Positions 18,164 to 27,547 of a DNA stretch of 64,000 nt are shown here, piece after piece. The DNA comes from Streptomyces peucetius (GTDB taxonomy: Bacteria > Actinomycetota > Actinomycetes > Streptomycetales > Streptomycetaceae): contig NZ_CP107567.1 in NCBI RefSeq assembly GCF_025854275.1, forward strand, positions 6,696,001 through 6,760,000, given 5' to 3'. The notes under the pieces are model-generated. The model worked only from the letters and a program-made list of their open reading frames with translations. It was not told the DNA's origin and made no database searches. Positions within the stretch are counted from its first letter, which is position 1, and each line of letters begins with the position of its first letter. Position numbers and translations under genes: made by a program.

Positions 18164-19591
18164 TCACGAGGTGATCTTCACCAGGAACCCGTCCTGTAGA
18201 CCGTCGACGAGCCGGTTCTTCGCGTAGAACCCGAGCAGGAGACTGCCTCCGGCACCGTTCTCCGTCCTGTCGATCGGCCGGACCGAGAAGTTGAACTTCT
18301 TGGCCTCGGAATCGTGGTCGGCCTGCGCCGCGCCCTCGTATGTCGTGGCAAACGGGTACTCGTCGCATTCCCGTATGCCGCCCAAGGAGTAGCCGTCCCC
18401 CCAGTACCGCTTGCACTGCTTGACGGCGGCCTTACGATTGTCCTCCTTCCTGGTTTTCTCCACCAGGCGGTGCAGCGGCGCTTTCGCCTCCTGGCCCGGC
18501 ACGTTCTTGGCCGACATGTACGGCTTGGTGTCGAGCGGCTTGGTGAACGCGGTCCGGATGTGCTCGGCGACGGCCCTCTCCTCCGCCCCCGCCTTCGCGC
18601 TGTACGTCAGGGTGGGCAGGTAGCTGAAGGTAGCCGCGCCCTTCCGTGAGGGGTTCCCGCCGCCGGTCGAGTTCGCCAGGTAGGTGGCGGCATCCCAGCG
18701 CGGGGCGAGCATGAACAGCTTGCCGGTGAGCGCGCCGCCCAGTTTCCAACCGGGCGGCGGGGTGATCGAGATGACCGGTTCGTACACGGCGAACACCAGG
18801 TCCGTGCTGCCGCTGCTGCCTTGGCCCGGCTTGGCGTTCACCTTGTGCGTGTACGTCCGCTGCCGCTTGAGTTCGTCGAACGTTTTGGTGCCCGGCAGGG
18901 CGCCACTGTGGGTGTAACGGACGCCGGAGGGCCAGCTCTTCGGAATCGTGCCCTTCGTCTCGATCCGCATGGCTGCCGTCGCAGTCGAGCCGGTCGACTG
19001 CATCTCGGTGTAGTAGTACGTGAACGTGATCTCGCGGCTGTTCTTTGCAATCGTACCCACGACCCGGACGTTGAACATGCTCTCGCCGACGGGCCGGTTG
19101 TTCCGCAACCATGTCTGCAGGAACGTCGCACCTGAGCAGACGGCGAACCGGGACTTGATGAAGAACTTCTGCGTGCTGCCGAGGCCGTTCCGGCACTCGT
19201 CGTACGTCATGGTGCGGGCCGGCTCCGGATAGGTGGCGAGCGGCGCGAGGCGGGCGGTCGAGCGATTCTGCGGCTCAGGCGCAGGCGCGGTGGCGGACGG
19301 CTTCTTCGCCAGCGGTGCGTACGAAGCGGCCGGGCCCACCGTCTCGGCGGGCAGTCGGGCCTCGGACTGCATCTCGCGCGTCAGGCGACGCAGGACCTCC
19401 CTCGCGCGCCCGCTGCGCACCTCCTCCAACGAGGGTTTCGAAGCCCCCGAAGGCAGTACGTACGTCTCGACGCGCAGGTCGTCGCCACCGGCGGGAGCCG
19501 CTGAGGACGGCGCTGCTGTGGGCAGCAGGGCCGCGATGGTCAGAAGTGCGAGCGTCCGTCCACGGGCATGACGGGACCACGGTATTCGCAT
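18164..19591 (-). CDS. Secreted protein with C-terminal NucA/NucB-like DNase domain
   Basis: 475 residues. The signal peptide (MRIPWSRHARGRTLALL to about 32, AAPSSAAPA) predicts export. The middle (about 120-330) is beta-rich with a TYDECRNGLGS start and FTYYYTEMQST. The last 90 residues contain RECDEYPFATTYEGA, the conserved core of the NucA/NucB DNase family (sporulation or competence nucleases of Bacillus), then FNFSVRPIDRTENGAGG. The conserved Asp/Glu are kept. The large N-terminal half is unlike the short Bacillus enzymes and resembles actinobacterial toxin-like nucleases. DNase activity is inferred. Confidence 0.78.
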   Translation of the reverse strand: MRIPWSRHARGRTLALLTIAALLPTAAPSSAAPAGGDDLRVETYVLPSGASKPSLEEVRSGRAREVLRRLTREMQSEARLPAETVGPAASYAPLAKKPSATAPAPEPQNRSTARLAPLATYPEPARTMTYDECRNGLGSTQKFFIKSRFAVCSGATFLQTWLRNNRPVGESMFNVRVVGTIAKNSREITFTYYYTEMQSTGSTATAAMRIETKGTIPKSWPSGVRYTHSGALPGTKTFDELKRQRTYTHKVNAKPGQGSSGSTDLVFAVYEPVISITPPPGWKLGGALTGKLFMLAPRWDAATYLANSTGGGNPSRKGAATFSYLPTLTYSAKAGAEERAVAEHIRTAFTKPLDTKPYMSAKNVPGQEAKAPLHRLVEKTRKEDNRKAAVKQCKRYWGDGYSLGGIRECDEYPFATTYEGAAQADHDSEAKKFNFSVRPIDRTENGAGGSLLLGFYAKNRLVDGLQDGFLVKITS

Positions 19592-20039
19592 GGTGAACCC
19601 CCGAGTTACTTGGTGCCGGCTCGGTGCCGGAGCACCTGGTCACTCCCAGATATATCGAACGGGTGAACGCTTCTTGGGTGGGCCGAACCAGCTTGGCGCG
19701 ATCCCAAGGTTCTCTGGCCAATTGCGTGGCAGGCGGCGATGGACTCGCGTTCAACGCCTCACGCGACCGTGGCGGGTGTAAGGCGATCCGACGGTCGGAT
19801 CCACCTGCTTGCCGAGAAGCCGGGCGACCTTCTGGGCCGTGAACTCACGTACTGTGCGCCGCCTTTGGCCGCCGCAGCGAGCACAACTTACGCTTCGGGC
19901 GCTGTCGGACCGCACCGAAGACTTCAGTAGCGCACGATTCATTTCACTGCGTCCTTCAGCGGCGCAACGATGGTTCCAGCGCGCGCTCGCTGAGGCCGGA
20001 TGCTGCAACTGCCCGGTCGTGCCGGAGCGTCCCCATGGC
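19592..20039 (+). other. Intergenic region, divergent promoters
   Basis: About 450 bases between the divergent secreted nuclease and pentapeptide-repeat genes; it should hold both promoters. The minus strand near 19860-19760 reads openly (VARLLGKQVDPTVGSPYTRH in part), possibly a decayed gene, but I cannot assign it. Confidence 0.45.
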
Positions 20040-22289
20040 ATGACACACCTGAGCCCTGGCCCGTCTCCTGCACCGCCGGAGTGGCCGCACTGCGGCCACG
20101 GCGCCGACCCCGCGACCGATCCGGTGGGCTGCCGCGGCATCCACGTCCCCGGGCACACCGCTTGTCTGGCCCACCTGAGCGAGGTCGACCGCACTGCTTA
20201 CCTGGTTGGCCTGGCCCCCGGCGCCGACATCGACCACCGCGGCACCACCTTCGATGAGCATCTGCTCGTCCAGCTCCTCAGCGCGCTGAGTGACGACAGC
20301 TACGCTCGCAGAGATGAATACGCGAGCCTGGCCCCGCCCAGTCTGGGCGCTGCCTGGTTTGGTGGAGCGACTTTCACCGGCGACGCCCTGTTCAACGGGG
20401 TGACCTTCACCAGCATCGCTCAGTTCCGGGAAGCGACCTTTATCGGTGATGCCCGGTTTGACCGCGTGAACTTCTCCGGTGATGTCATGTTCCGTGGAGT
20501 GACCTTTGCCGGCGATGCCTCGTTCAGCGGGGCAATTTTCTCCGGCGATGTCCTGTTCCATGAAGCCGCCTTTGCTGGCCGAGCTTGGTTCAGCGAGGCG
20601 ACCTTCCCCGGAATGGCCGTGTTCGATCAGGCATCCTTTGCCGATGACACCCATTTCGGTGGCGCGGTTTTCTCCAGTACCGCCGGGTTCGGCGGAGCCA
20701 CCTTCACTGGCGACGCCCGGTTCGATGGGGCCACCTTCTCCGGCGACGCCCGGTTTGACTGGGCGAAGATTGACGGAGGAGCCCAATTCAAGAGGGCACA
20801 GATCCGCGGCCGAGCCGTGTTTGAACACGCGCAGATCGGCGGCAGCGCCTGGTTCGATGAGGCACAGGTCAGCGGCGATGCCCAGTTCAGCGAGGTGGGA
20901 ATCGGCCGCCACGCCTCGTTCGCCAGGGCGCAGATCGGCGGCGCCCGGTTTGCAAGGGCACAGGTCCGCGGCCGAGCCGTGTTTGAACACGCTCAGATCG
21001 ACGGCGACGTCGTGCTTGAGCGAGCGCAGATCGACGGGCGCATCGTGTTCGGCGGAGCGCAGATCAGCGGCGACGCCCAATTCGACGGAATGAAGACCGG
21101 TGGCAATGCTGTTTTTGATGGGGCACAGATCGGCGGCAACGCCACGTTCTTAAGGGTGGTATTCGAGCGCACTGCGGTTGTAGGGCCGCTGGTGTGCGAA
21201 GGGACGCTGGATCTGTCGGAGGCAGTGTTCGAGACCGCCGTGACCATCGAGGCGGCAGCGACAGCCGTGCGCTGCCAGCGCACGCGGTGGGCTTCCACCG
21301 CCGCGTTGCGGCTCCGCTACGCCGAACTGGACCTGCGTGACGCGGTCCTGGAGTACCCGGTGACCGTCGCCGCCCGGCCCACGCCGTTCTCCTCCTCCCG
21401 GGAGACCTCACTGCTGGAAGCGGTGTTGTCTGGCCTGGACGTTGGTGTACGTCTGGTGTCCGTGAGCGGAGTCGACGCCGCGCACCTGGTGCTGCAGGAC
21501 ATCGACCTGAGCGTCTGCCGGTTCGTTGGGGCCGTCCACCTCGACCAGCTCCGTGTGGACGGCTGGTGCACCTTCGGCAGCGTTCCCGTCGGCACCGGGT
21601 GGTATCGGCGCTACCCCTGGCGGTGGAGCGCGAGGCGTACGCTGGTCGAGGAGCACCACTGGCGCGCCCGGGCCCGCCACAGTTCCTCCTCCCGAACGCG
21701 CGGCTGGACGCCACCACCCGAGGACGTCGCCGTCTTGCAGCCAGCCGCGCTGGCCGCGCTCTATCGGCAGGTCCGCAAGTCGCTGGAGGACGGCAAGAAC
21801 GAGCCGGACGCGGCCGACTTCTACTACGGCGAGATGGAGATGCGCCGCCACGACACCTCCCGTCCCCGGGCCGAGCGGGCGCTGCTGACCGCCTACTGGG
21901 CCGTCTCCGGCTACGGGCTGCGCGCCTCCCGCGCCCTGGCCTGGCTGCTGGGTGCTATGGCCACCACCCTGCTCGCGCTGCTGCTGTGGGGCTTGCCAGC
22001 AGTTGACCCGAAGCCAACCACCACCGGCCGCCAGGTCGCCGTCGGGCAGGAAGTCACGTTGACCACCGACACCCCCGACCCGGTCAATCCCACCGGGCCG
22101 TGGTCCGAGCGCGTCACCACCGAGCGGGTCGAGAAGGCGCTGCGCGTGGTGATCAACTCGGTGGTCTTCCGCTCCTCTGGCCAGGATCTCACCACCGCCG
22201 GCACCTACACCGAGATGACCTCCCGTATCACCGAACCCATTCTCCTCGGCCTGGCCGTCCTCGCCATCCGCAGTCGCGTCAAACGCTGA
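20040..22289 (+). CDS. Pentapeptide-repeat protein with C-terminal membrane segment
   Basis: 749 residues from ATG 20040. From about 100 to 400 it is a run of tandem repeats of a ten-residue unit (ATFTGDARFD-type, later AQIGGSAWFD-type), i.e. paired pentapeptides with Phe at the repeated centre position, expected to fold as a right-handed quadrilateral beta-helix. After a helical region (ALYRQVRKSLEDGKNEPDAADFYYGEMEMRRHD) there is one strong transmembrane helix (LAWLLGAMATTLLALLLWGL) and a short outer domain. The switch from Thr-Phe to Gln-Ile units suggests two ancestral repeat arrays. Function is unknown; scaffold or sensor is most plausible. Confidence 0.85.
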   Translation: MTHLSPGPSPAPPEWPHCGHGADPATDPVGCRGIHVPGHTACLAHLSEVDRTAYLVGLAPGADIDHRGTTFDEHLLVQLLSALSDDSYARRDEYASLAPPSLGAAWFGGATFTGDALFNGVTFTSIAQFREATFIGDARFDRVNFSGDVMFRGVTFAGDASFSGAIFSGDVLFHEAAFAGRAWFSEATFPGMAVFDQASFADDTHFGGAVFSSTAGFGGATFTGDARFDGATFSGDARFDWAKIDGGAQFKRAQIRGRAVFEHAQIGGSAWFDEAQVSGDAQFSEVGIGRHASFARAQIGGARFARAQVRGRAVFEHAQIDGDVVLERAQIDGRIVFGGAQISGDAQFDGMKTGGNAVFDGAQIGGNATFLRVVFERTAVVGPLVCEGTLDLSEAVFETAVTIEAAATAVRCQRTRWASTAALRLRYAELDLRDAVLEYPVTVAARPTPFSSSRETSLLEAVLSGLDVGVRLVSVSGVDAAHLVLQDIDLSVCRFVGAVHLDQLRVDGWCTFGSVPVGTGWYRRYPWRWSARRTLVEEHHWRARARHSSSSRTRGWTPPPEDVAVLQPAALAALYRQVRKSLEDGKNEPDAADFYYGEMEMRRHDTSRPRAERALLTAYWAVSGYGLRASRALAWLLGAMATTLLALLLWGLPAVDPKPTTTGRQVAVGQEVTLTTDTPDPVNPTGPWSERVTTERVEKALRVVINSVVFRSSGQDLTTAGTYTEMTSRITEPILLGLAVLAIRSRVKR

Positions 22290-22429
22290 CCCCAGCCCCA
22301 CCGCAGAAGAGACCGCAAGACGCGACGGCCACCGGGTACTGAGGTGATCGTTGCGTTCGCACAGCCCCGAGCCGCCGCACGGAAGATTTCAGTGCGCAGG
22401 TCACAGCCACGCCTGCTGAGAGGGCGTTA

Positions 22430-23595
22430 CTGACTTCGGCTCGTCAGGGTGAATCTTTGCGAAATCCCTGAAGGGCCTGGAGCGGTGGCTGTATCCCGTG
22501 CTGTGTGAGGTACGCGGATGGGGGCGGGCTGACCGCTGCGGGGCGGCAGCGCCGGGAAGCGGTACGGCTGCAGGCAGCCGAGCTGTTCGAGCAGAAGATC
22601 AAGCCGCCGGAGGTCGCAAGGCGCCTGCGGGTGAGCCGGAAATCGGCCTACCAGTGGCACCAGCTGTGGCGGGACGGCGGTCGTGAGGCTTTGGCATCCC
22701 GTGGCCCGAGCGGGTCGCGATGCCGTCTGTCGCCGCGCTGCTTGGAGAAGCTCGCCGGGTATCTCGAGCAGGGGCCGGCCGCGCATGGCTGGGTGGAGGA
22801 CCAGGTGTGGACCGCGGCGAGGGTGGCCACGCTGATCGGCAGGAAGTTCCACGTCTCCTACAGCGTCTCGGGTGCCACCCGGCTGATGCACCGGCTCGGC
22901 TTCAGCCCGCAGGTCCCCGCGGCGGGTCGCCGAACGCGACGAGCAGGCCGTCACCGCGTGGAAGGAGGCGACCTGGGCGGAGGTAAAAGAGCCCGGGCGG
23001 CCTCGGGTGGATACATCTGCTTCGAGGACGAGGCAGGCTTCACCCGACGGCCGCCCAGAGGACGCACCTGGGGCCGGCGCGGAGTGACTCCGCAGGTGAC
23101 GGTGAGCGGACGACGTTCGGGCCGGCTGTCCGTGGCCGGGCTCATCGCCATGCGGCCCGGCTCCCGCACCCGGCTGTGCCACCGTCTGCGCACCCACCCC
23201 TCGGGCAAAGGCAAGCGCCGCAGCATGGGTGAGCGTGACTTCATCGCGCTGATCGACGGCGTCCACCAACTCGTCAAGGCGCCGATCGTGCTCGTCTGGG
23301 ACCGGCTGAACACCCACGTGTCCCACGCCATGCGTGAGCTGATCGCCGAGCGTGAATGGCTGTCGGTGTTCCTGCTGCCCGCCTACTCGCCTGACCTCAA
23401 CCCCGTCGAGTGGGTGTGGGCGCACGTAAAGCGCAGCCTGGCCAACCTCGCCGTACTCGCCCTCGACCGACTCGAAGCCCTCGTACGCAACCGGCTCAAG
23501 CGCCTTCAGTACCGGCCCGACACCCTCCACGGCTTCATAGCCGGCACCGGCCTGACCCTCGACGATCCAACGTCACCCTGACGAGCCGAAGTCAG
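22430..23595 (+). mobile_element. IS630-family element nested in IS5 element A
   Basis: Perfect 23-bp terminal inverted repeats (22430-22452 and 23573-23595, beginning CTGACTTCGGCTCG) are flanked on both sides by TA, the IS630/Tc1 target duplication (22428-22429 and 23596-23597). Total length is 1166 bp. It interrupts the left inverted repeat of the IS5-family element. Confidence 0.92.
22505..23581 (+). CDS. IS630-family transposase (with internal out-of-frame patch)
   Basis: 358 residues from GTG 22505. The N-terminal HTH (KIKPPEVARRLRVSRKSAYQWHQLW) and DDE catalytic domain are recognisable: FEDEAGF, VLVWDRLNTH and LPAYSPDLNPVEWVW carry the three acidic residues. Between about 22918 and 22990 the frame shifts by one base and then returns: the family sequence (RVAERDEQAVTAWKEATWA) is readable in the alternative frame there. 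About 25 residues of linker are therefore scrambled while the catalytic core stays in frame. Activity is doubtful. Confidence 0.85.
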   Translation: MRYADGGGLTAAGRQRREAVRLQAAELFEQKIKPPEVARRLRVSRKSAYQWHQLWRDGGREALASRGPSGSRCRLSPRCLEKLAGYLEQGPAAHGWVEDQVWTAARVATLIGRKFHVSYSVSGATRLMHRLGFSPQVPAAGRRTRRAGRHRVEGGDLGGGKRARAASGGYICFEDEAGFTRRPPRGRTWGRRGVTPQVTVSGRRSGRLSVAGLIAMRPGSRTRLCHRLRTHPSGKGKRRSMGERDFIALIDGVHQLVKAPIVLVWDRLNTHVSHAMRELIAEREWLSVFLLPAYSPDLNPVEWVWAHVKRSLANLAVLALDRLEALVRNRLKRLQYRPDTLHGFIAGTGLTLDDPTSP

Positions 23596-23690
23596 TAAGT
23601 CCCGTTCATGATGATGTGGTGTCGCTCGTTCGTGGGTGGTTGGACGGTCCTACGCTCTGACCCTGTCGTGTGCATGGTGGAGTCACGGGC

Positions 23691-24589
23691 ATGGAACGGA
23701 TGCCGTACGCGACCGACTTGACCGACGGACAGTGGGCGCTGATCGAACCGCTGGTCACCGGGTGGAAGCAGGCGCGGGTGGCGCGGTCGGCGACCGGGGA
23801 CCTGGCTCCTGCGACCTGCGCGAGGTCGTGAACGCGCTGCTCTACCAGAACCGGACAGGCTGTCAGTGGCGGCTCCTGCCCCACGACCTGCCGGCCTGGT
23901 CGGCGGTGTTCTACTACTTCACCCTGTGGCGCCAGGACGGCCTCGACCAGCGGATCCAGGAGATCCTTCGCTGTCAGGTGCGGGAGCGGTCCAGACGATT
24001 AGAGGACCCGTCCCTGGTGATCATCGACACCCAGTCGGTCCGCGTGGCGGCCGGGGTGCCGAAGGAGACGACGGGACTGGACGTGAACAAGAAGACGCCC
24101 GGCAGGAAGCGAGGGCTCGCCGTGGACGTCATGGGGAAGACGCCCGGCAGGAAGCGAGGGCTCGCCGTGGACGTCATGGGTCTGATCATCGGCGTGGTGG
24201 TCCTGGCGGCGAGCGCGCATGACAACGAGGCCGGCATCGCCCTGCTGGACCAGGCGTCCGAACGATGCGGGATACGCCTGGAAAAGGTCCTGGTCGACCA
24301 GGGTTTCAAGGACGCCGTGTTCGTCCACGGGGCGGTGAAGGACATCACTGTCGAGGTGGTCCGGCGCAACCCCGACGACAGAGGCAAGGGCTTCGTCCCC
24401 CAGCCGAAGCGGTGGGTGGTCGAGCAGGTCAACGGGACCCTCATGCTGCACCGGCGCCTCGCCCGTGACTACGACCACCGGCCCGACAACGCGGCCTCCC
24501 GCGTCTACTGGGCCTCCACCGCCGGCATGCTCCGCCGCCTCACCACCCCGACCGCCGCCTGGCGGGACGACGTGGAGCTGGCCGCGTGA
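23691..24589 (+). pseudogene. IS5-family transposase A, frameshifted
   Basis: The first part (MERMPYATDLTDGQWALIEP) starts at ATG 23691 and meets a stop at 23829. The rest (DLREVVNALLYQNRTGCQW onward) is one base out of phase, so a frameshift lies near 23805. The catalytic region follows: VIIDTQSV, KVLVDQGF and the late Glu region before HRRLARDYDHRP. A 45-bp stretch (24092-24136) is duplicated in tandem at 24137-24181, inserting fifteen extra residues (KTPGRKRGLAVDVMG) between catalytic aspartates. Both defects suggest a dead transposase. Confidence 0.85.
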
Positions 24590-24984
24590 ACGTCCACGAA
24601 CTCCTGCGGCTGCTGCAGACCGAACACGACGAGGCCGCCGCACGAGCCAACAGCCTGCGCGAGCAGATCGAACGGCTCACCACCGCCCTCGCCGAGACCG
24701 AGGCCCGCCTGACCGAGCTCGTCGCCACCCGAAAGGTCATCGACGGCCTCACTCCACCCGACCACGAACCGGCTTCCGCGAAGACCGACACCGTCTACCA
24801 GCGCATCGTGACTGCTTTCAACGAGCACCCCGCGAAGGTATTCCGCGTCCACGACCTGCACGAACACCTCGGCCTACCCACCGACGAGCCTTCGGTCAAC
24901 GTCACCCGCTCCCGCCTGGGACGACTCACTCGTCAGGGCTTCCTCACCCAGCCCGGACGCGGCCGCTACCAGAAACGGACTTAA
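24586..24984 (+). CDS. Accessory ORF of IS5 element A, coiled coil plus winged helix
   Basis: 132 residues starting at GTG 24586, overlapping the transposase stop by four bases, so translationally coupled. Residues 1-45 form a coiled coil (heptad-like LLRLLQTEHDEAAARANSL). After a linker, residues 65-130 look like a winged helix (FRVHDLHEHLGLPTDEPSV, then RLTRQGFLTQPGRGRY). It lies inside the IS boundaries, so it is an element-borne DNA-binding protein, perhaps a regulator of transposition. Confidence 0.7.
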   Translation: MNVHELLRLLQTEHDEAAARANSLREQIERLTTALAETEARLTELVATRKVIDGLTPPDHEPASAKTDTVYQRIVTAFNEHPAKVFRVHDLHEHLGLPTDEPSVNVTRSRLGRLTRQGFLTQPGRGRYQKRT

Positions 24985-25025
24985 CGCCCTCTTAGAGCTC
25001 GTAACACGATCTTGTTGAGGTGTTC

Positions 25026-26687
25026 GGGACTGTAAAACGTTCGGCCCTGTCTCACATTCGGTGGTGACGGAGCGTGCTGGTTCGTCGTTGACGTGACGTG
25101 CGGAATGTCAACGAGCTTGTAGATGTGGTGTTTTCGGGTCTGTCCCCGCTGGTCATCGCAGATGTGGTCGACGAAGGTGAGCGGATCGTGGTGCGGGCAC
25201 GGACTCCGGGGGACACTGCGGTCTGCCCGGTGTGCGGGGCCCCGTCGGAACGCGTGCACGGCTATCACTGGCGGACAGTCGCGGACCTGCCGGTCGATGA
25301 ACGACGGGTGGTGGTCCGTGTGCGAGTGCGGCGTCTGGTGTGTCCCACGCGTGGCTGCCGCCACACCTTCCGCGAACAGGTGCCCGGTGTCCTGGACCGG
25401 TACCAGCGACGCACCGCTCGTCTGACCAAGCAGGTAAAGGCCGTGGTCAAGGAGTTAGCGGGCCGGGCGGGGGCACGTCTGCTGGCGATACTCACCGTGG
25501 GCCTGTCGCGTCACACTGCCCTGCGCACCCTGCTGCGCATCCCGCTGCCCACCCGGCGGGTGCCCCGCGTGATCGGCGTCGACGACTTTGCCCTGCGCCG
25601 GCGTCACCGCTATGCCACCGTGATCATCGATGCCGAGACCCATGAGCGGATCGACGTGCTGCCCAGCCGCACGGCCGACACCCTGGAGGCGTGGCTGCGC
25701 GAGCACCCGGGCATCGAGATCGTGTGCCGTGACGGCTCAGCGACCTATGCTGAGGCGATCCGGCGCGCGCTGCCTGACGCGGTACAGGTCGCGGACCGGT
25801 GGCATGTGTGGCACAACCTGTGCGAAGCCGCCCTCAGAGAGGTCAAGGCGCACAGCACCTGCTGGGCCGCCGTGCTGGACGCGCCGATCTACGACGGGCC
25901 CCGCGCCCAGACCACCCTCGAACGCTGGCACCAGGTCCACGGCATGCTCGCGAAGGGCGTGGGCCTGCTCGAATGCGCCCGCCGCCTGGAACTGGCCCTG
26001 AACACCGTCAAACGCTACGCGCGAGCCGAGAAGCCCGAGCGCATGCTCCTCGTCCCCAAATACCGCGCCAGCCTCGTCGATCCCTACCGCGAGCACCTGC
26101 GCAAACGCCGAGCCGAGGACCCCGCCGTCCCCGTCCAGCGCCTCTTCGAAGAGATCAAGGCCCTGGGCTTCACGGGCTGCCTAAACCTCCTGCACAAGTA
26201 CATCAACCAAGGTCGCGCGGATGCCGAGCGCAGCCACATCTCCCCACGGCGGCTCGCCCGGATGCTGCTGACCAGGCCCAACAACCTCAAGGCCGAGCAA
26301 CACGCGCTCCTGGCCAAGCTCACCGCCGCCTGCCCCGAGATGACCCAACTGGCCTCAGCTATCGGCGCTTTCGCCCCGCTCCTTGCGCCCCACGCCGACA
26401 ATGCCGACGCACTCTCGCGCTGGATCGTCCAGATCCGCGGCGCCGACCTGCCCCACCTGCACGCCTTCGCCCGAGGTCTGGAACGAGACCGCGATGCCGT
26501 GACCGCCGCCCTCACGCTGCCGTACAGCAACGGCCCCACCGAGGGCGTCAACACCAAGACCAAGCGGATCGCGCGCCAGATGCACGGACGCGCCGGCTTC
26601 ACCCTGCTTCGCCACCGCATCCTCCTCGGATAGCAGCACGCGCCGTCACCACCGAAAGTGAGACAGGGCCGCTCGTTTGACAGACCC
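25026..26687 (+). mobile_element. ISL3-family element nested in IS5 element B
   Basis: 45-base terminal inverted repeats (25026-25070 and 26643-26687) match at 40 positions, with a perfect GGCCCTGTCTCAC core. Flanking octamers AGGTGTTC (25018-25025) and AGGTGTCT (26688-26695) agree at six of eight positions, consistent with a decayed 8-bp target duplication. Removing the element restores a continuous left end for IS5 element B. Confidence 0.85.
25098..26633 (+). CDS. ISL3-family transposase
   Basis: 511 residues, full length. The N-terminal zinc-binding part has CPVCGAPSERVHG and CPTRGCRHTF. The DDE domain shows GVDDFALRRRH, CRDGSATYAEAI and, after the long helical insert, NGPTEGVNTKTKRIARQM with the catalytic Glu. 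The DVWHNL-like segment (DRWHVWHNL) is typical of the family. No frameshift is seen, so this may be the only active transposase in the stack. Confidence 0.94.
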   Translation: MRNVNELVDVVFSGLSPLVIADVVDEGERIVVRARTPGDTAVCPVCGAPSERVHGYHWRTVADLPVDERRVVVRVRVRRLVCPTRGCRHTFREQVPGVLDRYQRRTARLTKQVKAVVKELAGRAGARLLAILTVGLSRHTALRTLLRIPLPTRRVPRVIGVDDFALRRRHRYATVIIDAETHERIDVLPSRTADTLEAWLREHPGIEIVCRDGSATYAEAIRRALPDAVQVADRWHVWHNLCEAALREVKAHSTCWAAVLDAPIYDGPRAQTTLERWHQVHGMLAKGVGLLECARRLELALNTVKRYARAEKPERMLLVPKYRASLVDPYREHLRKRRAEDPAVPVQRLFEEIKALGFTGCLNLLHKYINQGRADAERSHISPRRLARMLLTRPNNLKAEQHALLAKLTAACPEMTQLASAIGAFAPLLAPHADNADALSRWIVQIRGADLPHLHAFARGLERDRDAVTAALTLPYSNGPTEGVNTKTKRIARQMHGRAGFTLLRHRILLG

Positions 26688-26738
26688 AGGTGTCTGATCG
26701 GGCGTGACCGGCTGGTTGATTTGGCCGTTCGTGATGGT

Positions 26739-27547
26739 GTGAGTACTCGGCCGTGGATCGTGGACGACGACTTGTGGGCGCTGATCGAGCCGCTGCTGCC
26801 GCCCTGGCCGGAGCGGTCGCCGGGGCCTCGGCCGGTGCCCGACCGGTTGTGCCTGCAAGGCATCCTGTATGTCCTGCACAACGACATAGCCTGGCAACTG
26901 CTGCCGCTGGAGCTGGGGTTCGGCTTCGGTCAGACCTGCTGGCGCAGGCTGGAGCGGTGGCAGCAGGCCGGTGTCTTCGACCAGTTGCACCGGGTCCTGC
27001 TCGCCGAGCTCAACTCGGCGGGGCAGCTCGACTGGTCCAGGGCGTGCGTGGACGGCTCCCACATCCGCGCGAAAAAGGGGGCGCCGACACCGGTCCGTCG
27101 CCGGTCGACCGCCGGAAGACGGGCAGCAAACACCACCTGATCTGCGACGGACGCGGCACCCCGCTCAAAGTCATCACGACCGCGGCCAACGTCAACGACG
27201 TCACCCAGACCCTCGCCCTCATCGACGGCATCCCGCCCGTCGCCGGCCGCCCCGGCCGGCCCCGCAGACGACCCGAGGCCCTGCTCGGCGACAAGGGCTA
27301 CGACTCCAACCCCAACCGCGACGAGCTGCGCAGACGCCGGATCCTGCCCGTCATCTCCCGCAAAGGCGCCCCGAACATCCAGGGCATGGGCAAGCTCCGC
27401 TACGTCGTCGAGCAGACCTTCGCCCTGCTCCACCAGTTCAAACGGCTCGCCGTGCGATGGGAACGCCGCACCGAACTCCACGACGCGTTCGTATCCCTCG
27501 CCTGCAGCCTCATCTGCTGGAGGCGGCTCAAGAAGCACCGATCATGA
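26739..27547 (+). CDS. IS5-family transposase B, two frames joined by -1 frameshift
   Basis: OrfA from GTG 26739 (VSTRPWIVDDDLWALIEPLL) runs to a stop at about 27140. OrfB continues one base back with GADTGPSPVDRRKTGSKHH to 27547. The overlap contains GAAAAAGGGG (27071-27080), a slippery run where a -1 shift gives the family sequence exactly. Such programmed frameshifts are usual in this IS5 subgroup. Catalytic residues: CVDGSHIRA (Asp), LLGDKGYDSN (Asp), and YVVEQTFALLHQF (Glu). The element could be active. Confidence 0.88.

Larger units (their letters stand above)
22420..24991 (+). mobile_element. IS5-family element A, split by an IS630 element
   Basis: The right inverted repeat (GGACTTAACGCCCTC, 24977-24991) has its partner split: GAGGGCGTTA at 22420-22429 and AGTCC at 23598-23602, rejoined exactly when the IS630 element and its TA duplication are removed. 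It encodes a frameshifted transposase and a second ORF. Flanking TNA-type triplets differ (TGA left, TTA right), so an original target duplication is not certain. Confidence 0.8.

Noticed and set aside
19809..20039. Upstream extension of the pentapeptide-repeat gene
   Set aside because: The extra 77 codons are low-quality Arg/Ala-rich sequence; ATG 20040 starts protein-like sequence.
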